A DNA stretch of 64,000 bases, taken from NCBI RefSeq assembly GCF_017599345.1, contig NZ_JAGFVL010000060.1, positions 62,001 through 126,000 on the forward strand. The letters are read 5' to 3'. Position 1 is the stretch's first letter, and each line of letters opens with the position of its first letter. Made by a program: the position numbers and the translations under genes. The notes under the pieces are model-generated. The model had not been told where the DNA came from. It did not search any database and saw nothing but the letters and a program-made list of their open reading frames with translations. Below, piece after piece: positions 55,756 to 63,936 of the stretch. The stretch comes from Gracilibacillus suaedae (lineage in GTDB: Bacteria > Bacillota > Bacilli > Bacillales > Amphibacillaceae).

Positions 55756-56874
55756 ATGATGAAAATCGGTGTACCAAAAGAAATCAAAAGCAATGAAAAT
55801 CGTGTGGCGATCACACCTGCTGGGGTAATGATGCTCACACAAGCGGGTCATCAAGTGAAAATAGAGAGTGGGGCAGGACTTGGCAGTGGCTTTGATGATC
55901 AAGTATACAAAAACGCAGGAGCGGATATTGTATCTTCAGCAGACCAAGTTTGGGCTCAGGAATTAGTAGTCAAAGTAAAGGAGCCTCAACCATCAGAGTT
56001 TTCCTTCTTCCGCAAAGATTTACTGCTGTTTACTTATTTACACTTAGCTGCTGAAAAAGAAGTAGCCGAAGCTTTATTGGAAAATCAAACAACAGGTATT
56101 GCCTATGAAACGATTCAACTAGCAAATGGTGCATTACCTCTGCTTACACCAATGAGTGAAATCGCTGGACGAATGTCAGTGCAAGCTGGCGTCAGATTTT
56201 TAGAAAAAATACATGGAGGAAAAGGTGTTCTTCCTAGTGGTGTACCGGGGGTTTCACCAGCCAATGTTGTCATTATTGGCGGCGGTATAGTAGGAACCAA
56301 TGCAGCAAAAATGGCAGTCGGATTAGGAGCCAATGTTACGCTGTTAGACATCAATATTGAACGGTTACGTCAATTAGAGGATCTATTCCAAGGCAAAATT
56401 CGGACATTAGCATCCAATCCATATAATATTGCCGAGCAAGTAAAAAAAGCAGATTTACTAGTAGGTGCCGTCCTGATTCCAGGTGCAAAAGCGCCGAAAT
56501 TGGTAACAGAAGAAATGGTAAAAACAATGGAACAAGGATCTGTGATTGTGGACGTAGCCGTCGATCAAGGTGGTTCGATTGCAACCATTGACCGGGTTAC
56601 CACACATCAGGATCCAGTCTACGTTAAACATGGAGTGAATCATTATGCTGTAGCTAACATTCCTGGTGCGGTGTCAAAAACCGCCACATATGCACTAACA
56701 AATGTGACGACACCATATGTTTTAAACCTTGCCAATAAAGGCTTAAAAGATTATGCTCAATCAGATAAAGCTTTCGCAAAAGGTATGAACACGTATCAAG
56801 GAAAAGTCGTCCATGAAGCAGTTGCGAAAGCACATGATAAAAGGTATATCGATATCGACTCCATTTTTGAATAG
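55756..56874 (+). CDS. ald: Alanine dehydrogenase
   Basis: A 372-residue enzyme interconverting L-alanine and pyruvate with NAD+ and ammonia, important for alanine use in sporulation and germination. [20 protein letters not shown] opens the family; the lysine of [10 protein letters not shown] and the histidine of [10 protein letters not shown] form the active site, and [20 protein letters not shown] binds NAD. ATG at 55756 or 55759 follows AAGGTAGGTG. It is monocistronic and ends in a bidirectional terminator. Confidence 0.96.
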   Translation: MMKIGVPKEIKSNENRVAITPAGVMMLTQAGHQVKIESGAGLGSGFDDQVYKNAGADIVSSADQVWAQELVVKVKEPQPSEFSFFRKDLLLFTYLHLAAEKEVAEALLENQTTGIAYETIQLANGALPLLTPMSEIAGRMSVQAGVRFLEKIHGGKGVLPSGVPGVSPANVVIIGGGIVGTNAAKMAVGLGANVTLLDINIERLRQLEDLFQGKIRTLASNPYNIAEQVKKADLLVGAVLIPGAKAPKLVTEEMVKTMEQGSVIVDVAVDQGGSIATIDRVTTHQDPVYVKHGVNHYAVANIPGAVSKTATYALTNVTTPYVLNLANKGLKDYAQSDKAFAKGMNTYQGKVVHEAVAKAHDKRYIDIDSIFE

Positions 56875-56878
56875 AACC

Positions 56879-56919
56879 AAAGTGGTCCCGTAGCAGTAGC
56901 ATTAGGGGGCCACTTTTTT
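56879..56919. terminator. Terminator between ald and the DUF1450 gene
   Basis: AAAGTGGTCCC and GGGGGCCACTTT pair imperfectly, followed by TTTTTTA on the plus strand. It reaches the stop codon of the convergent gene. Confidence 0.75.
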
Positions 56920-57163
56920 AGTGGAAGAAAGCCAACTCTTCTTCAATAGCTTTTTTAATTTTTTCCAACGTTTCCTCTGGTGTTTTCCCGTGGATTCGCC
57001 GATTATTTACTAATGCATATGGTTTGAGCCTGCATAATCCACAGAAATTTAAGCAGTCGTTAATCAACACTGCTACCTCCGGATATTCTGTTTCAATGAT
57101 GTTTTCTATATCAAATATGTTCATTAAATTACTATCACATATTTCTACCACAACGATTCCCAC
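56918..57163 (-). CDS. DUF1450 family small protein
   Basis: An 81-residue protein. The central cysteine motif CLNFCGLCRLKPYALVNNRR and the C-terminal GKTPEETLEKIKKAIEEEL are diagnostic of DUF1450 (YuzB-related). The three cysteines may bind metal. GTG at 57163 was chosen because GGAAGGTG lies five bases upstream and the family begins with GIVVVE-like sequence; a longer ORF upstream adds an atypical extension. It is divergent from the HTH regulator gene. Confidence 0.8.
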   Translation of the reverse strand: MGIVVVEICDSNLMNIFDIENIIETEYPEVAVLINDCLNFCGLCRLKPYALVNNRRIHGKTPEETLEKIKKAIEEELAFFH

Positions 57164-57286
57164 CCAATCACCTTCCATCTGCGCCTGTATGATTTTTATC
57201 ACAGACATTTAGAGAATCATTTTATAAACTAACTCTATCATATCTACTTTGTCAACATAAAAGTTTTGAAAGAAGAGGTGAAACAA

Positions 57287-57913
57287 ATGGTAAAGGAACA
57301 ATCTACCCGGGCTATGATTCTAGAATTATTAAAAAAGAACCGATCACTGTCTGTCAACGGAATTAGTAATTATTTAAATATTACCGAAATGGCGATCCGA
57401 AAACATCTTATAAAGCTGGAAAGTAAAAAATTAATAACCTCTCGTACTGTTCGTCAACCGATGGGGCGCCCTGTTATCTACTATTCACTGACGACAGCTG
57501 GAGAAAATGTCTTTCCTAAAAGTTATGACCTGCTAACAATGGAATTTTTGCAGGACATTGAAGACACAATAGGTATGGAAGCAATTGATCAACTATTTGA
57601 AAAAAGGGAAAAGCGTTTACGTCAGAAATACCTCAGACGAATTTTTATCGAAGACCCCATTGTGGAAAGGGTAAAAGCATTAGTGAAAGTACAAAGTGAC
57701 AATGGATATATGTCAGAATATCATCAAGAAGATGATCAGAAGCTATCCTTTTCCCAATATAATTGCCCGATAGCAGCAATTGCTGATAAATATGATAAAC
57801 CATGTGACTGTGAATTGAATTTGTTTAAATCAGTACTTGGAACGGAGAATGTAAAGCGTGTCGAATGCATCGCAAAAGGGGGCACTGCTTGTAAATATGT
57901 CGTAGAAAAATAA
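57287..57913 (+). CDS. HTH regulator with C-terminal cysteine cluster (SufR-like)
   Basis: A 208-residue regulator. An N-terminal winged helix (about 8-75; MAIRKHLIKLESKKLI is the recognition region) is joined to a C-terminal domain with four cysteines in YNCPIAAI, PCDCELN, VECIAKGG and ACKYVVE. Similar cysteine layouts in SufR hold an Fe-S cluster, so this may sense iron-sulfur or redox state; that is inference. The ATG at 57287 follows AGAGGTG. It converges on lrgB. Confidence 0.78.
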   Translation: MVKEQSTRAMILELLKKNRSLSVNGISNYLNITEMAIRKHLIKLESKKLITSRTVRQPMGRPVIYYSLTTAGENVFPKSYDLLTMEFLQDIEDTIGMEAIDQLFEKREKRLRQKYLRRIFIEDPIVERVKALVKVQSDNGYMSEYHQEDDQKLSFSQYNCPIAAIADKYDKPCDCELNLFKSVLGTENVKRVECIAKGGTACKYVVEK

Positions 57914-57914
57914 A

Positions 57915-57950
57915 GCTGTAGAGCGTAAGTACTCTACAGCAGACTTAAAA
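57915..57950. terminator. Bidirectional terminator between the regulator and lrgB
   Basis: GCTGTAGAG (57915-57923) pairs with CTCTACAGC (57932-57940). The minus-strand side is followed by TTTATTTTTC, favouring termination of the lrgAB transcript. Confidence 0.8.
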
Positions 57951-58626
57951 ATAACGGCACCAAAAAGGATACAACAACTGCACTTATCGTCATTGAGAGA
58001 GCACTGACTGCACCGTCCAGTTCACCTAATTCTAATGCCTTGGAAGTGCCGATCGCATGTGATGCCGTTCCAATTCCTATACCTCTGGCAACAGGGTGTT
58101 GAATCCGAAGTAATCGCACAATGACTGGCCCGAACATCGCACCACTAATTCCGGCTAGCATAACAAAGACAGCAGCAAAGGATAAATTGCCACCTGCTGT
58201 ATCAGTAATACTTAATGCTACAGGTGTAGTAACGGACTTTGCTGCAACAGACTGAATAATCCAATCTTCAAATCCGAGCATTTTTGCACTGGCAATTCCT
58301 GTTACGATACCAATAATCGAACCAGCAAATATGCCAATAAAAATAGTTCGGGCATATTTTTTGATTAAGTCAAGCTGGCGATAGAGCGGTAATGCTAATG
58401 CGACAACGATTGGTCCAAGAAACAGATCAATCCATTGTCCACCAAGCATGTACGATTGATAGGAAAGATCGCTGAATCCTAATAATATTATAAAAAATCC
58501 AGAGGTTAAAAAAATCGGCAAGGTAAATGGATTCGAGTATTTGCGATAGATCCTTTTGGTTACCGTGTAAACAGCTATCGTAATTATTAAAAATATAACT
58601 CCGTTCCAGATATTAATCATGAGCAT
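57934..58626 (-). CDS. lrgB: LrgB family membrane protein
   Basis: A 230-residue protein with about seven helices. VTTPVALSITDTAGG and RGIGIGTASHAIGTSKALELGE are signatures of the LrgB/CidB family, thought to act with LrgA in holin-like control of murein hydrolases or in transport of pyruvate or glycolate. It overlaps lrgA by 14 bases. ATG at 58626 or 58620 is possible. No LytSR two-component genes are adjacent in the window. Confidence 0.88.
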   Translation of the reverse strand: MLMINIWNGVIFLIITIAVYTVTKRIYRKYSNPFTLPIFLTSGFFIILLGFSDLSYQSYMLGGQWIDLFLGPIVVALALPLYRQLDLIKKYARTIFIGIFAGSIIGIVTGIASAKMLGFEDWIIQSVAAKSVTTPVALSITDTAGGNLSFAAVFVMLAGISGAMFGPVIVRLLRIQHPVARGIGIGTASHAIGTSKALELGELDGAVSALSMTISAVVVSFLVPLFLSLL

Positions 58627-58981
58627 CTACTTCTTTCTTCAACAACAATGAGGTAACCCAGCCACTGATGCCAATGATTAAAAAAGTGCTAAGCATGACG
58701 AGTGGAATCATCAAACTCCCTTTGCCATAAAAAAAATCCAAATATTGTACAACGCCGACTGTAACGGGAACGAAGAATATCGGCATATCTTTGATCAATA
58801 AATCGATTCCATCAGCAACCCATTCGACCCGGATCAGTTTAAAAGTTAACAACGCAAAAAAGAGCAACATGCCAATAATGCTACCTGGAATAAATAAAGA
58901 AAAGGCAGATTGAATCGCTTCCCCCATATAATAAAACAAAAATAGCACACTAATCTGTAAGATGATTTTTACATATTTCAT
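58613..58981 (-). CDS. lrgA: LrgA/CidA family holin-like protein
   Basis: A 122-residue protein with four transmembrane helices. FIPGSIIGMLLFFALL and FFVPVTVGVVQY are typical of LrgA/CidA holin-like proteins. It is the first gene of the lrgAB operon. The start at 58981 follows GGAGGTC. A dispersed-repeat copy lies immediately upstream. Confidence 0.88.
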   Translation of the reverse strand: MKYVKIILQISVLFLFYYMGEAIQSAFSLFIPGSIIGMLLFFALLTFKLIRVEWVADGIDLLIKDMPIFFVPVTVGVVQYLDFFYGKGSLMIPLVMLSTFLIIGISGWVTSLLLKKEVDAHD

Positions 58982-58999
58982 AATAAGACCTCCGCTTTC

Positions 59000-59110
59000 A
59001 TCATGGTGCTAACCGTCTGTAATCCCCCGTAACACTAGGAAGTAAACACCTTGATAAGTTTCGCTAATGATCAGTGCAATAAATCCCCCAATCAAAGCCT
59101 TACTTTATCA
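59000..59110 (+). repeat. Modular dispersed intergenic repeat, copy 5
   Basis: The copy contains TCATGGTGCTAACCGTCTG, AACACCTTGATAAGTTTCGC and TAATGATCAGTG, and ends near ACTTTATC. It is upstream of lrgA on the minus strand and faces the small gene at 59139. Confidence 0.8.
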
Positions 59111-59138
59111 TACGTCTTACAGAAACATGTGCGCAAGT

Positions 59139-59318
59139 TTAATCATCTTGTAGTTCTTTTTGCAAGCATTGCTTACAATAGATAGTGCCATACTCTTGAT
59201 AATATTTCTTTACATTAGTGATTCCCAGACTATCTTGTAGTCTACTATGAAAGAAATATTCTTCATTAAATTGTAATTGTCGTGAGCATTTGTCACATTT
59301 TATTTTTGCTATAAACAT
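59139..59318 (-). CDS. Small zinc-ribbon-like protein
   Basis: A 59-residue protein with two CxxC pairs, IKCDKCSR near the start and YCKQCLQK near the end, separated by a loop rich in aromatic residues. The layout fits a small zinc ribbon; similar Bacillus proteins carry misleading transporter names in databases. The ATG at 59318 follows GCAGGTGATGAA. It is separated from the GNAT gene by a DnaA-box-rich region. Confidence 0.65.
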   Translation of the reverse strand: MFIAKIKCDKCSRQLQFNEEYFFHSRLQDSLGITNVKKYYQEYGTIYCKQCLQKELQDD

Positions 59319-59357
59319 TTCATCACCTGCCAACCATAGATTAACATATTCACAACG

Positions 59358-59519
59358 TTATCAACAGCCAAAAACAGATATGCCAGCTTTAAGCTCATTT
59401 ATCCACGCTATCCCCATTGAAGCAAGCAATCTAGACACTGAATAACTGTCCTTATGAAAACAAGATCCACAAACCTTATGCACATTATGCACAGATTTGT
59501 GGATAACTGATGTGGATAG
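59358..59519. promoter_or_regulatory. Cluster of DnaA boxes
   Basis: Six matches to TTATCCACA with at most one mismatch: TTATCAACA (59358), TTATCCACG (59399), TTATGCACA twice end to end (59476, 59485), and on the other strand a perfect copy (59498-59506) and a one-mismatch copy (59511-59519). They fill most of the 200-base gap between the zinc-ribbon gene and the GNAT gene. Confidence 0.75.
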
Positions 59520-60065
59520 TTACATGGCTTCTTCCCCTTCTGTAACAGTTTCTAAATGGGAAAAGTAATTTTCTTTCGTAATTACATATAAATCATAAAC
59601 AAGTTCTTCCTGTGGGTTAATTTTTTCAAAAACTTCAGGATAACTTTCATTACCATACATGACGAAAGGGATTTTTAAAATTGCTCTTAAAGAGCGTACA
59701 TTCGTACGTCTGATTTTAATAAAAATTGCGTCGATGTCATGATGATAAAACAGTTCTTCGAAAAAAGCGTCTTTTGCTAATTTATTATAGCCTTTGCCAA
59801 AGTATGGCTTACCGATCCACGTCGCCAAAAACCCAGCCTTATTTTCTATATCAAATAAATTGATCGTCCCGATTGGATTAAAATATTCATCGACAATGGT
59901 GCGGGAGATCAATTCCCCGTTTTCTTCGGCTTCCATTGTCTGTTTTGTTAAAAAGTAAAATTCGTCACTGGAATAAGCTTTATGTCTTACGTATGGAAAT
60001 ACTTCTGGATCAGACATGAGATCGAATAACACTGGCGCATCCTGGACGTCTCTTTTTTTAAGCAT
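59520..60065 (-). CDS. GNAT family N-acetyltransferase (RimJ/RimL-like)
   Basis: A 181-residue GNAT enzyme. ISRTIVDEYFNPIGTINLFDI, then GFLATWIGKPYFGKGYNKLAKDAFF give the central strands and the acetyl-CoA loop (GKPYFGKGYN). The position of family arginines (IRRTNVRSLRAI) fits the RimJ/RimL branch that acetylates amino termini or small amines; the substrate is unknown. The ATG at 60065 has AAGGAGGG seven bases upstream, and that site can be paired by the leader. The C-terminus (EGEEAM) overlaps no other gene. Confidence 0.82.
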   Translation of the reverse strand: MLKKRDVQDAPVLFDLMSDPEVFPYVRHKAYSSDEFYFLTKQTMEAEENGELISRTIVDEYFNPIGTINLFDIENKAGFLATWIGKPYFGKGYNKLAKDAFFEELFYHHDIDAIFIKIRRTNVRSLRAILKIPFVMYGNESYPEVFEKINPQEELVYDLYVITKENYFSHLETVTEGEEAM

Positions 60066-60252
60066 AAAAAATCCCTCCTTAGTCATTGGAGGGTGAAAAG
60101 AAGACAGAAACCTGGTGTAGCTGTGTCCTTACCACCCTCGAATTTTTATCAAAGTTTAAACAAAAATTCGGGGTGGGAATCGAACCCACTAGAACCAGTC
60201 TACTTCCACTGGTGGCGCACCATTTGCCTTCCCTTATATCAACTGCTCGATA
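60066..60252 (-). promoter_or_regulatory. Structured leader of the GNAT gene with tRNA-like domain and SD-sequestering hairpin
   Basis: A promoter (TTTACA at 60287-60282, TAAGAT at 60263-60258, 18-base spacer) predicts transcription from about 60251. The RNA then shows a tRNA-like layout: acceptor-like ATAAGGG (60237-60231) with CCCGAAT (60172-60166), D-like arm 60228-60214, five-bp anticodon-like stem CCAGT/ACTGG (60212-60208, 60199-60195), five-base variable segment, and a T arm GTGGG-TTCGATT-CCCAC (60189-60173). Then come alternative strands: 60176-60161 can pair with 60147-60132; 60139-60133 with 60095-60089; and 60093-60088 with the Shine-Dalgarno 60078-60073. Confidence 0.6.
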
Positions 60253-60401
60253 CCCTTATCTTACACAATAAACAAGATAGTTGTAAATAGAAAATCACAA
60301 AAAAACATGAAAAAAATTAAGTAAAAGGAAGGAATATTAAGAAAATTTACTTTAAATTAATATAAACGTTGAAAATGGTCGTAAATGACATGATAAGACG
60401 A

Positions 60402-61301
60402 TTAATTGTAAATTTCGGTTAATGCTTGGTCAATGGTAGCGTGGTGAAAATGATAGCCTGACTCCATCGCTTTTTCGGGTAAAACTTTCTGTCCATCCAC
60501 GACTAGTATACTCATTTCACCTAGAAGTGTTCTTAACAGAAAGCTTGGTGTAGGAAACCAATTTGGTCTGTTTAACGTTTGTGCAAGAGCTTGTGCTAAT
60601 TCTTTATTTTGAACAGGGCTTGGGGCAGTGATATGTAAGGTGCGTTCAACATGTTTATGATCGATTGCATATAATAAGAGACCAACGACATCCTTAATAT
60701 GGATCCACGATACCCACTGTTTACCGGAACCAATTTTTCCTCCGGCGAATAGTCGAAACGGGATGGCCATTAGTGGTAAGGCACCTTCCTCTCCTAAGAT
60801 AACACCAAATCTCGCCACAACCGTCCGAACACCAAAGGATCTTGCTTGTAGTGCCGTTTCTTCCCATGCTTCTGTCACTTCAGCAAGAAAGTCATTGCCT
60901 TGTTCTTCTGATTGTTCCGTAAAAGTTTTCGTGTCCGATGTGCCAAAGTAGCCGATAGCTGAAGCATTAATAAGCACTTTAGGTTTTTCTGACAGTTTTC
61001 GAATTAAATCGATAACCGCGTATGTCGCATTAATTCTGCTTTGATAGATTTTATCCTTTTTTGCTTTGGTCCAATAGCCGAATAAGGAATCTCCAGCCAA
61101 GTTAATGATGCCATCAAGCTTTGGTAAATGTTGTTCAGGATGAAAGTCGTCATGTAGCCATCCAATATAAGATACTTGTTGATTACTTTTATATTTGTTA
61201 GGAGATCGAGTTAAAATGTAAACTGAATCGCCGCGTTCGGTTAATGCTTTTGTTACATGTTTTCCGACAAACCCAGTTCCACCAGCTATTGCGATGTTCA
61301 T
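60402..61301 (-). CDS. yfhF: TIGR01777 family NAD-dependent oxidoreductase (YfhF-like)
   Basis: A 299-residue atypical short-chain dehydrogenase. AGGTGFVGKHVTKAL (residues 6-20) binds the nucleotide, LINASAIGYFG lies at the active-site region, and the C-terminal 50 residues (LLRTLLGEMSILVVDGQKVLP) form the DUF1731 domain. The family includes cell-division inhibitor SulA homologues of E. coli YfcH type, but the function is unknown. The ATG at 61301 follows GGAGGGG. Its position next to recX matches B. subtilis. Confidence 0.88.
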   Translation of the reverse strand: MNIAIAGGTGFVGKHVTKALTERGDSVYILTRSPNKYKSNQQVSYIGWLHDDFHPEQHLPKLDGIINLAGDSLFGYWTKAKKDKIYQSRINATYAVIDLIRKLSEKPKVLINASAIGYFGTSDTKTFTEQSEEQGNDFLAEVTEAWEETALQARSFGVRTVVARFGVILGEEGALPLMAIPFRLFAGGKIGSGKQWVSWIHIKDVVGLLLYAIDHKHVERTLHITAPSPVQNKELAQALAQTLNRPNWFPTPSFLLRTLLGEMSILVVDGQKVLPEKAMESGYHFHHATIDQALTEIYN

Positions 61302-61368
61302 TATAAGCCCCTCCATTTCGTTTGTAGAACAAATGTTTGTGTGTTAAAATAATAGTGAGGTGATAAAC

Positions 61369-62184
61369 TTGCCCGAAATAGCTAAAATAACGACGCAAAA
61401 GAAATCGAAGCACCGTTACAATATTTTTTTAAAGGAAAATGAGCAAGAGTACTATGGTTTTAGTGTCAATGAAGATATTTTGATCGAATATTATCTGCGA
61501 AAAGGGTTGTTCCTTACTCCTGAAATGATCGAGCAAATTCAGGAAAAAGATGAATCCTATAAAGCCTATACCCTTTCTGTTAAGTATTTAAGTTATCGAA
61601 TGCGTTCCGAGCAGGAATTAGTTGATCACCTACTACGAAAAGAAGTAGACGAGACTTATATCGGCGAAGTAATCTCTCGTTTGAAACGGGAAGGATTAGT
61701 TGATGACCTTGCATTTAGTAAAGCATTAGTACGAACAAAAATACAAACATCCACTAAAGGTCCGTTAATGTTAAAGAAGGAACTAACTGAAAAAGGTATA
61801 CAAGCTTCTATTATAGATCAGGCATTATCCCTCTATACATTTGAGAAACAATTCGCAAAAATAGATAAATGGGTGAAAAAGAAATTACAAGCCTCCAGTA
61901 AAAAATCCCACCAGCAACAAATCGACAGTATCAAACAGTCGTTATTACAAAAAGGGTTTTCATTCGATGTTATTACAGAAGTGTTAAATAATATTGAATT
62001 GGAGCGAGACGATGATGAGGAGTACGATGCTGTCGTATTTCAAGGTGAGAAACTGGTTGCAAAATATCAGAAAAAAGATAGTGGGTATGGATTGAAACAA
62101 AAAGTGAAAGCAGCTTTATATCGCAAAGGATTTACAGCTGATCTAATTGACCGTTTTATAGATGAGTATCTAAGTGAGCACTGA
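61369..62184 (+). CDS. recX: Recombination regulator RecX
   Basis: A 271-residue RecX made of helical three-helix repeats: YTLSVKYLSYRMRSEQELVDHLLRKE-type first repeat, LVDDLAFSKALVRTKIQ, and a C-terminal SGYGLKQKVKAALYRKGF repeat. RecX binds RecA filaments and modulates recombination. TTG at 61369 was chosen because GAGGTG lies six bases upstream; the GTG at 61360 overlaps that site. The gene is divergent from yfhF and abuts the convergent HAD gene. Confidence 0.93.
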   Translation: MPEIAKITTQKKSKHRYNIFLKENEQEYYGFSVNEDILIEYYLRKGLFLTPEMIEQIQEKDESYKAYTLSVKYLSYRMRSEQELVDHLLRKEVDETYIGEVISRLKREGLVDDLAFSKALVRTKIQTSTKGPLMLKKELTEKGIQASIIDQALSLYTFEKQFAKIDKWVKKKLQASSKKSHQQQIDSIKQSLLQKGFSFDVITEVLNNIELERDDDEEYDAVVFQGEKLVAKYQKKDSGYGLKQKVKAALYRKGFTADLIDRFIDEYLSEH

Positions 62185-62979
62185 TTAACTTGTGCTCACT
62201 TTACCTTGAATAAATTCTATCGCCTCAAATACGTTATCTACAACGTGTGTTGCTTTCTGTTTAACAGCCACTGGTGCTGTCGCCATTGCAAAGCTATTAG
62301 CTGACATTTCAAACATCGGAATATCATTAAATGAATCACCGATCACCGCTATTTCCTCTGGGTTAATGTTTAAGTATTCTGCTAGTGCTGTTAACCCTAG
62401 TGCCTTACTTACTCCCTTTGGCACGATATCCACACAGTGTGGATCAGATAAATATGTTTCACTCACCTCAGAAAATAATTCATCTATCTTTTGCTGGAAA
62501 CCAACGATATCCTGTTCTTCGCCTAGCAGCATGTATTTACTAGGTAAGAATTCCTCGTTATAGTCATCTGCAAAATCAATACCTTCTATAAGTGGGAAGT
62601 AAAGAATTTCTTCCATTGCTTTAATTTCTGGTGTTTTAAAAGAAATATATGATTCATCTGCCGTTGTAATGCAGAATGGGTTAGGAAAAGCGCTAACTGC
62701 ATGATGCAGGGCACTGCTTGTTGCAGCATCAAACGTTCTCGTAAGAATTTTTTGATTATCTTTCGTGTCAACAAACGCACCATTTTGACTGATGCGGTGT
62801 GCATCATGATTTATTTCTGAACAGATTTTCACGATATCTCGTTCCATTCTCCCAGTGGCAACGGCAAAATCAATGCCATGTTCTTTTAAACGATGAATAG
62901 CATCTATATCTTCTTGTTTGATGATATTGCCTGGTTTTAATAGTGTTCCATCTAAATCTGTCGCAAATAATTTTATCAA
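62185..62979 (-). CDS. Cof-type HAD-IIB family phosphatase
   Basis: A 264-residue HAD hydrolase: motif I LFATDLDGTLL (residues 4-14), motif II VATGRM, a C2 cap with SKYMLLGEEQD, the motif III lysine in PKGVSKALGL, and motif IV VIGDSFNDIPMFE. The substrate is unknown; it is a paralogue of the enzyme at 3638. Its stop codon abuts that of recX with no gap. It is a single gene reading left. Confidence 0.87.
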   Translation of the reverse strand: MIKLFATDLDGTLLKPGNIIKQEDIDAIHRLKEHGIDFAVATGRMERDIVKICSEINHDAHRISQNGAFVDTKDNQKILTRTFDAATSSALHHAVSAFPNPFCITTADESYISFKTPEIKAMEEILYFPLIEGIDFADDYNEEFLPSKYMLLGEEQDIVGFQQKIDELFSEVSETYLSDPHCVDIVPKGVSKALGLTALAEYLNINPEEIAVIGDSFNDIPMFEMSANSFAMATAPVAVKQKATHVVDNVFEAIEFIQGKVSTS

Positions 62980-63125
62980 GCTGGATCATCCTTTTTTGTA
63001 AGATTACCCTCATTATACAGGTTAACGAGCTGTATACGAAAATAATACAGCGCCGGTTTACGATATTTTAACATTTCCCAAAGTAATGATAAAATGAAAA
63101 TAGAAACTAACATGGTGGTGTAGCA

Positions 63126-63458
63126 ATGGAGCGTAGATATAGTACTTATACGGTTGATGAATTACGAGCGGAAGTAGCACAATTAAAGGAAAAATTACAA
63201 AAAGCAGAACAATGGGGAAATGTCAGTGAATATGAGATCCTCCAGCGAAAAATGCAAATGGCAGCGGCTTATCTCGTGAATCCGGCTGATTTTGAGAAAG
63301 GTGAGTGCTACGAGTTGGCTGGGGATCCAGGGCAAACCTTTGAAATTACATATATAAATGGCGTGTTTGCCTGGGGACATCGCGTTAACTTACTAGGTCA
63401 AAAATTTGAGACAGAAGAAGCGGTGCCATTATCAATATTAGGGGATAAACAATCTTAA
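63126..63458 (+). CDS. yfhH: YfhH family protein (DUF1811)
   Basis: A 110-residue protein. The helical start YSTYTVDELRAEVAQLKEKLQKAEQ is followed by LNPADF-like LVNPADFEKGECYEL and a small beta-barrel ending LGQKFETEEAVPLSILG, all matching YfhH (DUF1811), of unknown function. It is the first gene of a two-gene unit with yfhJ, 20 bases apart, as near recX in B. subtilis. The spore gene sspK found between them in that species is absent here. Confidence 0.87.
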   Translation: MERRYSTYTVDELRAEVAQLKEKLQKAEQWGNVSEYEILQRKMQMAAAYLVNPADFEKGECYELAGDPGQTFEITYINGVFAWGHRVNLLGQKFETEEAVPLSILGDKQS

Positions 63459-63478
63459 TATAAGCGGGGGACATAGAG

Positions 63479-63748
63479 ATGCAAGAAGAGATTCAAAGAC
63501 TAGCAGAGGAATTACATCAAAAAAATCCATCCCTAACCTTGCTTGAGGCAAGAAGTTGGGTGGAATTACTTTGGGAAGATTTTGAATCCACAAGAGCAAA
63601 AGCAGGAAGGAAATACGAAGGAGTAGAAGTGACAAAGAAAATTGTACGTCACTGGATCGCACAATATGGCGATAAACTAGATGACTTCGCGACGAGATAC
63701 CCAAGATATCAGAAACTAATCAATGGTGAAAATACAACGTTACATTAA
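63479..63748 (+). CDS. yfhJ: YfhJ family protein (WVELL motif)
   Basis: An 89-residue helical protein. The hallmark SWVELLWEDFESTRAKAGRKYEGVE-type region carries the WVELL motif near residue 27. It is restricted to Bacillales, and its function is unknown. GCGGGGG precedes the ATG. A perfect terminator follows the stop codon. Confidence 0.87.
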   Translation: MQEEIQRLAEELHQKNPSLTLLEARSWVELLWEDFESTRAKAGRKYEGVEVTKKIVRHWIAQYGDKLDDFATRYPRYQKLINGENTTLH

Positions 63749-63783
63749 AGAAAGCTTGGCTAATCGCCAAGCTTTCTTTAATT
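63745..63783 (+). terminator. Intrinsic terminator of yfhJ
   Basis: TTAAAGAAAGCTTGGC pairs perfectly with GCCAAGCTTTCTTTAA across a five-base loop. A and T tracts on both sides make it bidirectional. Confidence 0.9.
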
Positions 63784-63936
63784 GGAAAAGTCCTTCTTTA
63801 CCTTATACAGCAGGAACATCAATTGCTTTAACAACTTTATGAAGGACAAAAAATGCGGAAATCGGAAAAAAGTGTCTTTCATAACAAGCTGAACACTAAA
63901 TATATCAAATATCCTTCTTCCTTTTCAGTGATGTGA

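Noticed and set aside
60166-60237. Calling the leader element a true tRNA gene
   Set aside because: Two of seven acceptor pairs fail, the anticodon loop has eight bases without the usual T33 context, and transcription appears to continue into the GNAT gene. It is described as tRNA-like only.
60086-60290. Two overlapping plus-strand ORFs covering the structured GNAT leader
   Set aside because: Neither has a ribosome binding site. Their translations simply read through the reverse complement of the tRNA-like leader and its promoter, a common source of false hypothetical proteins.
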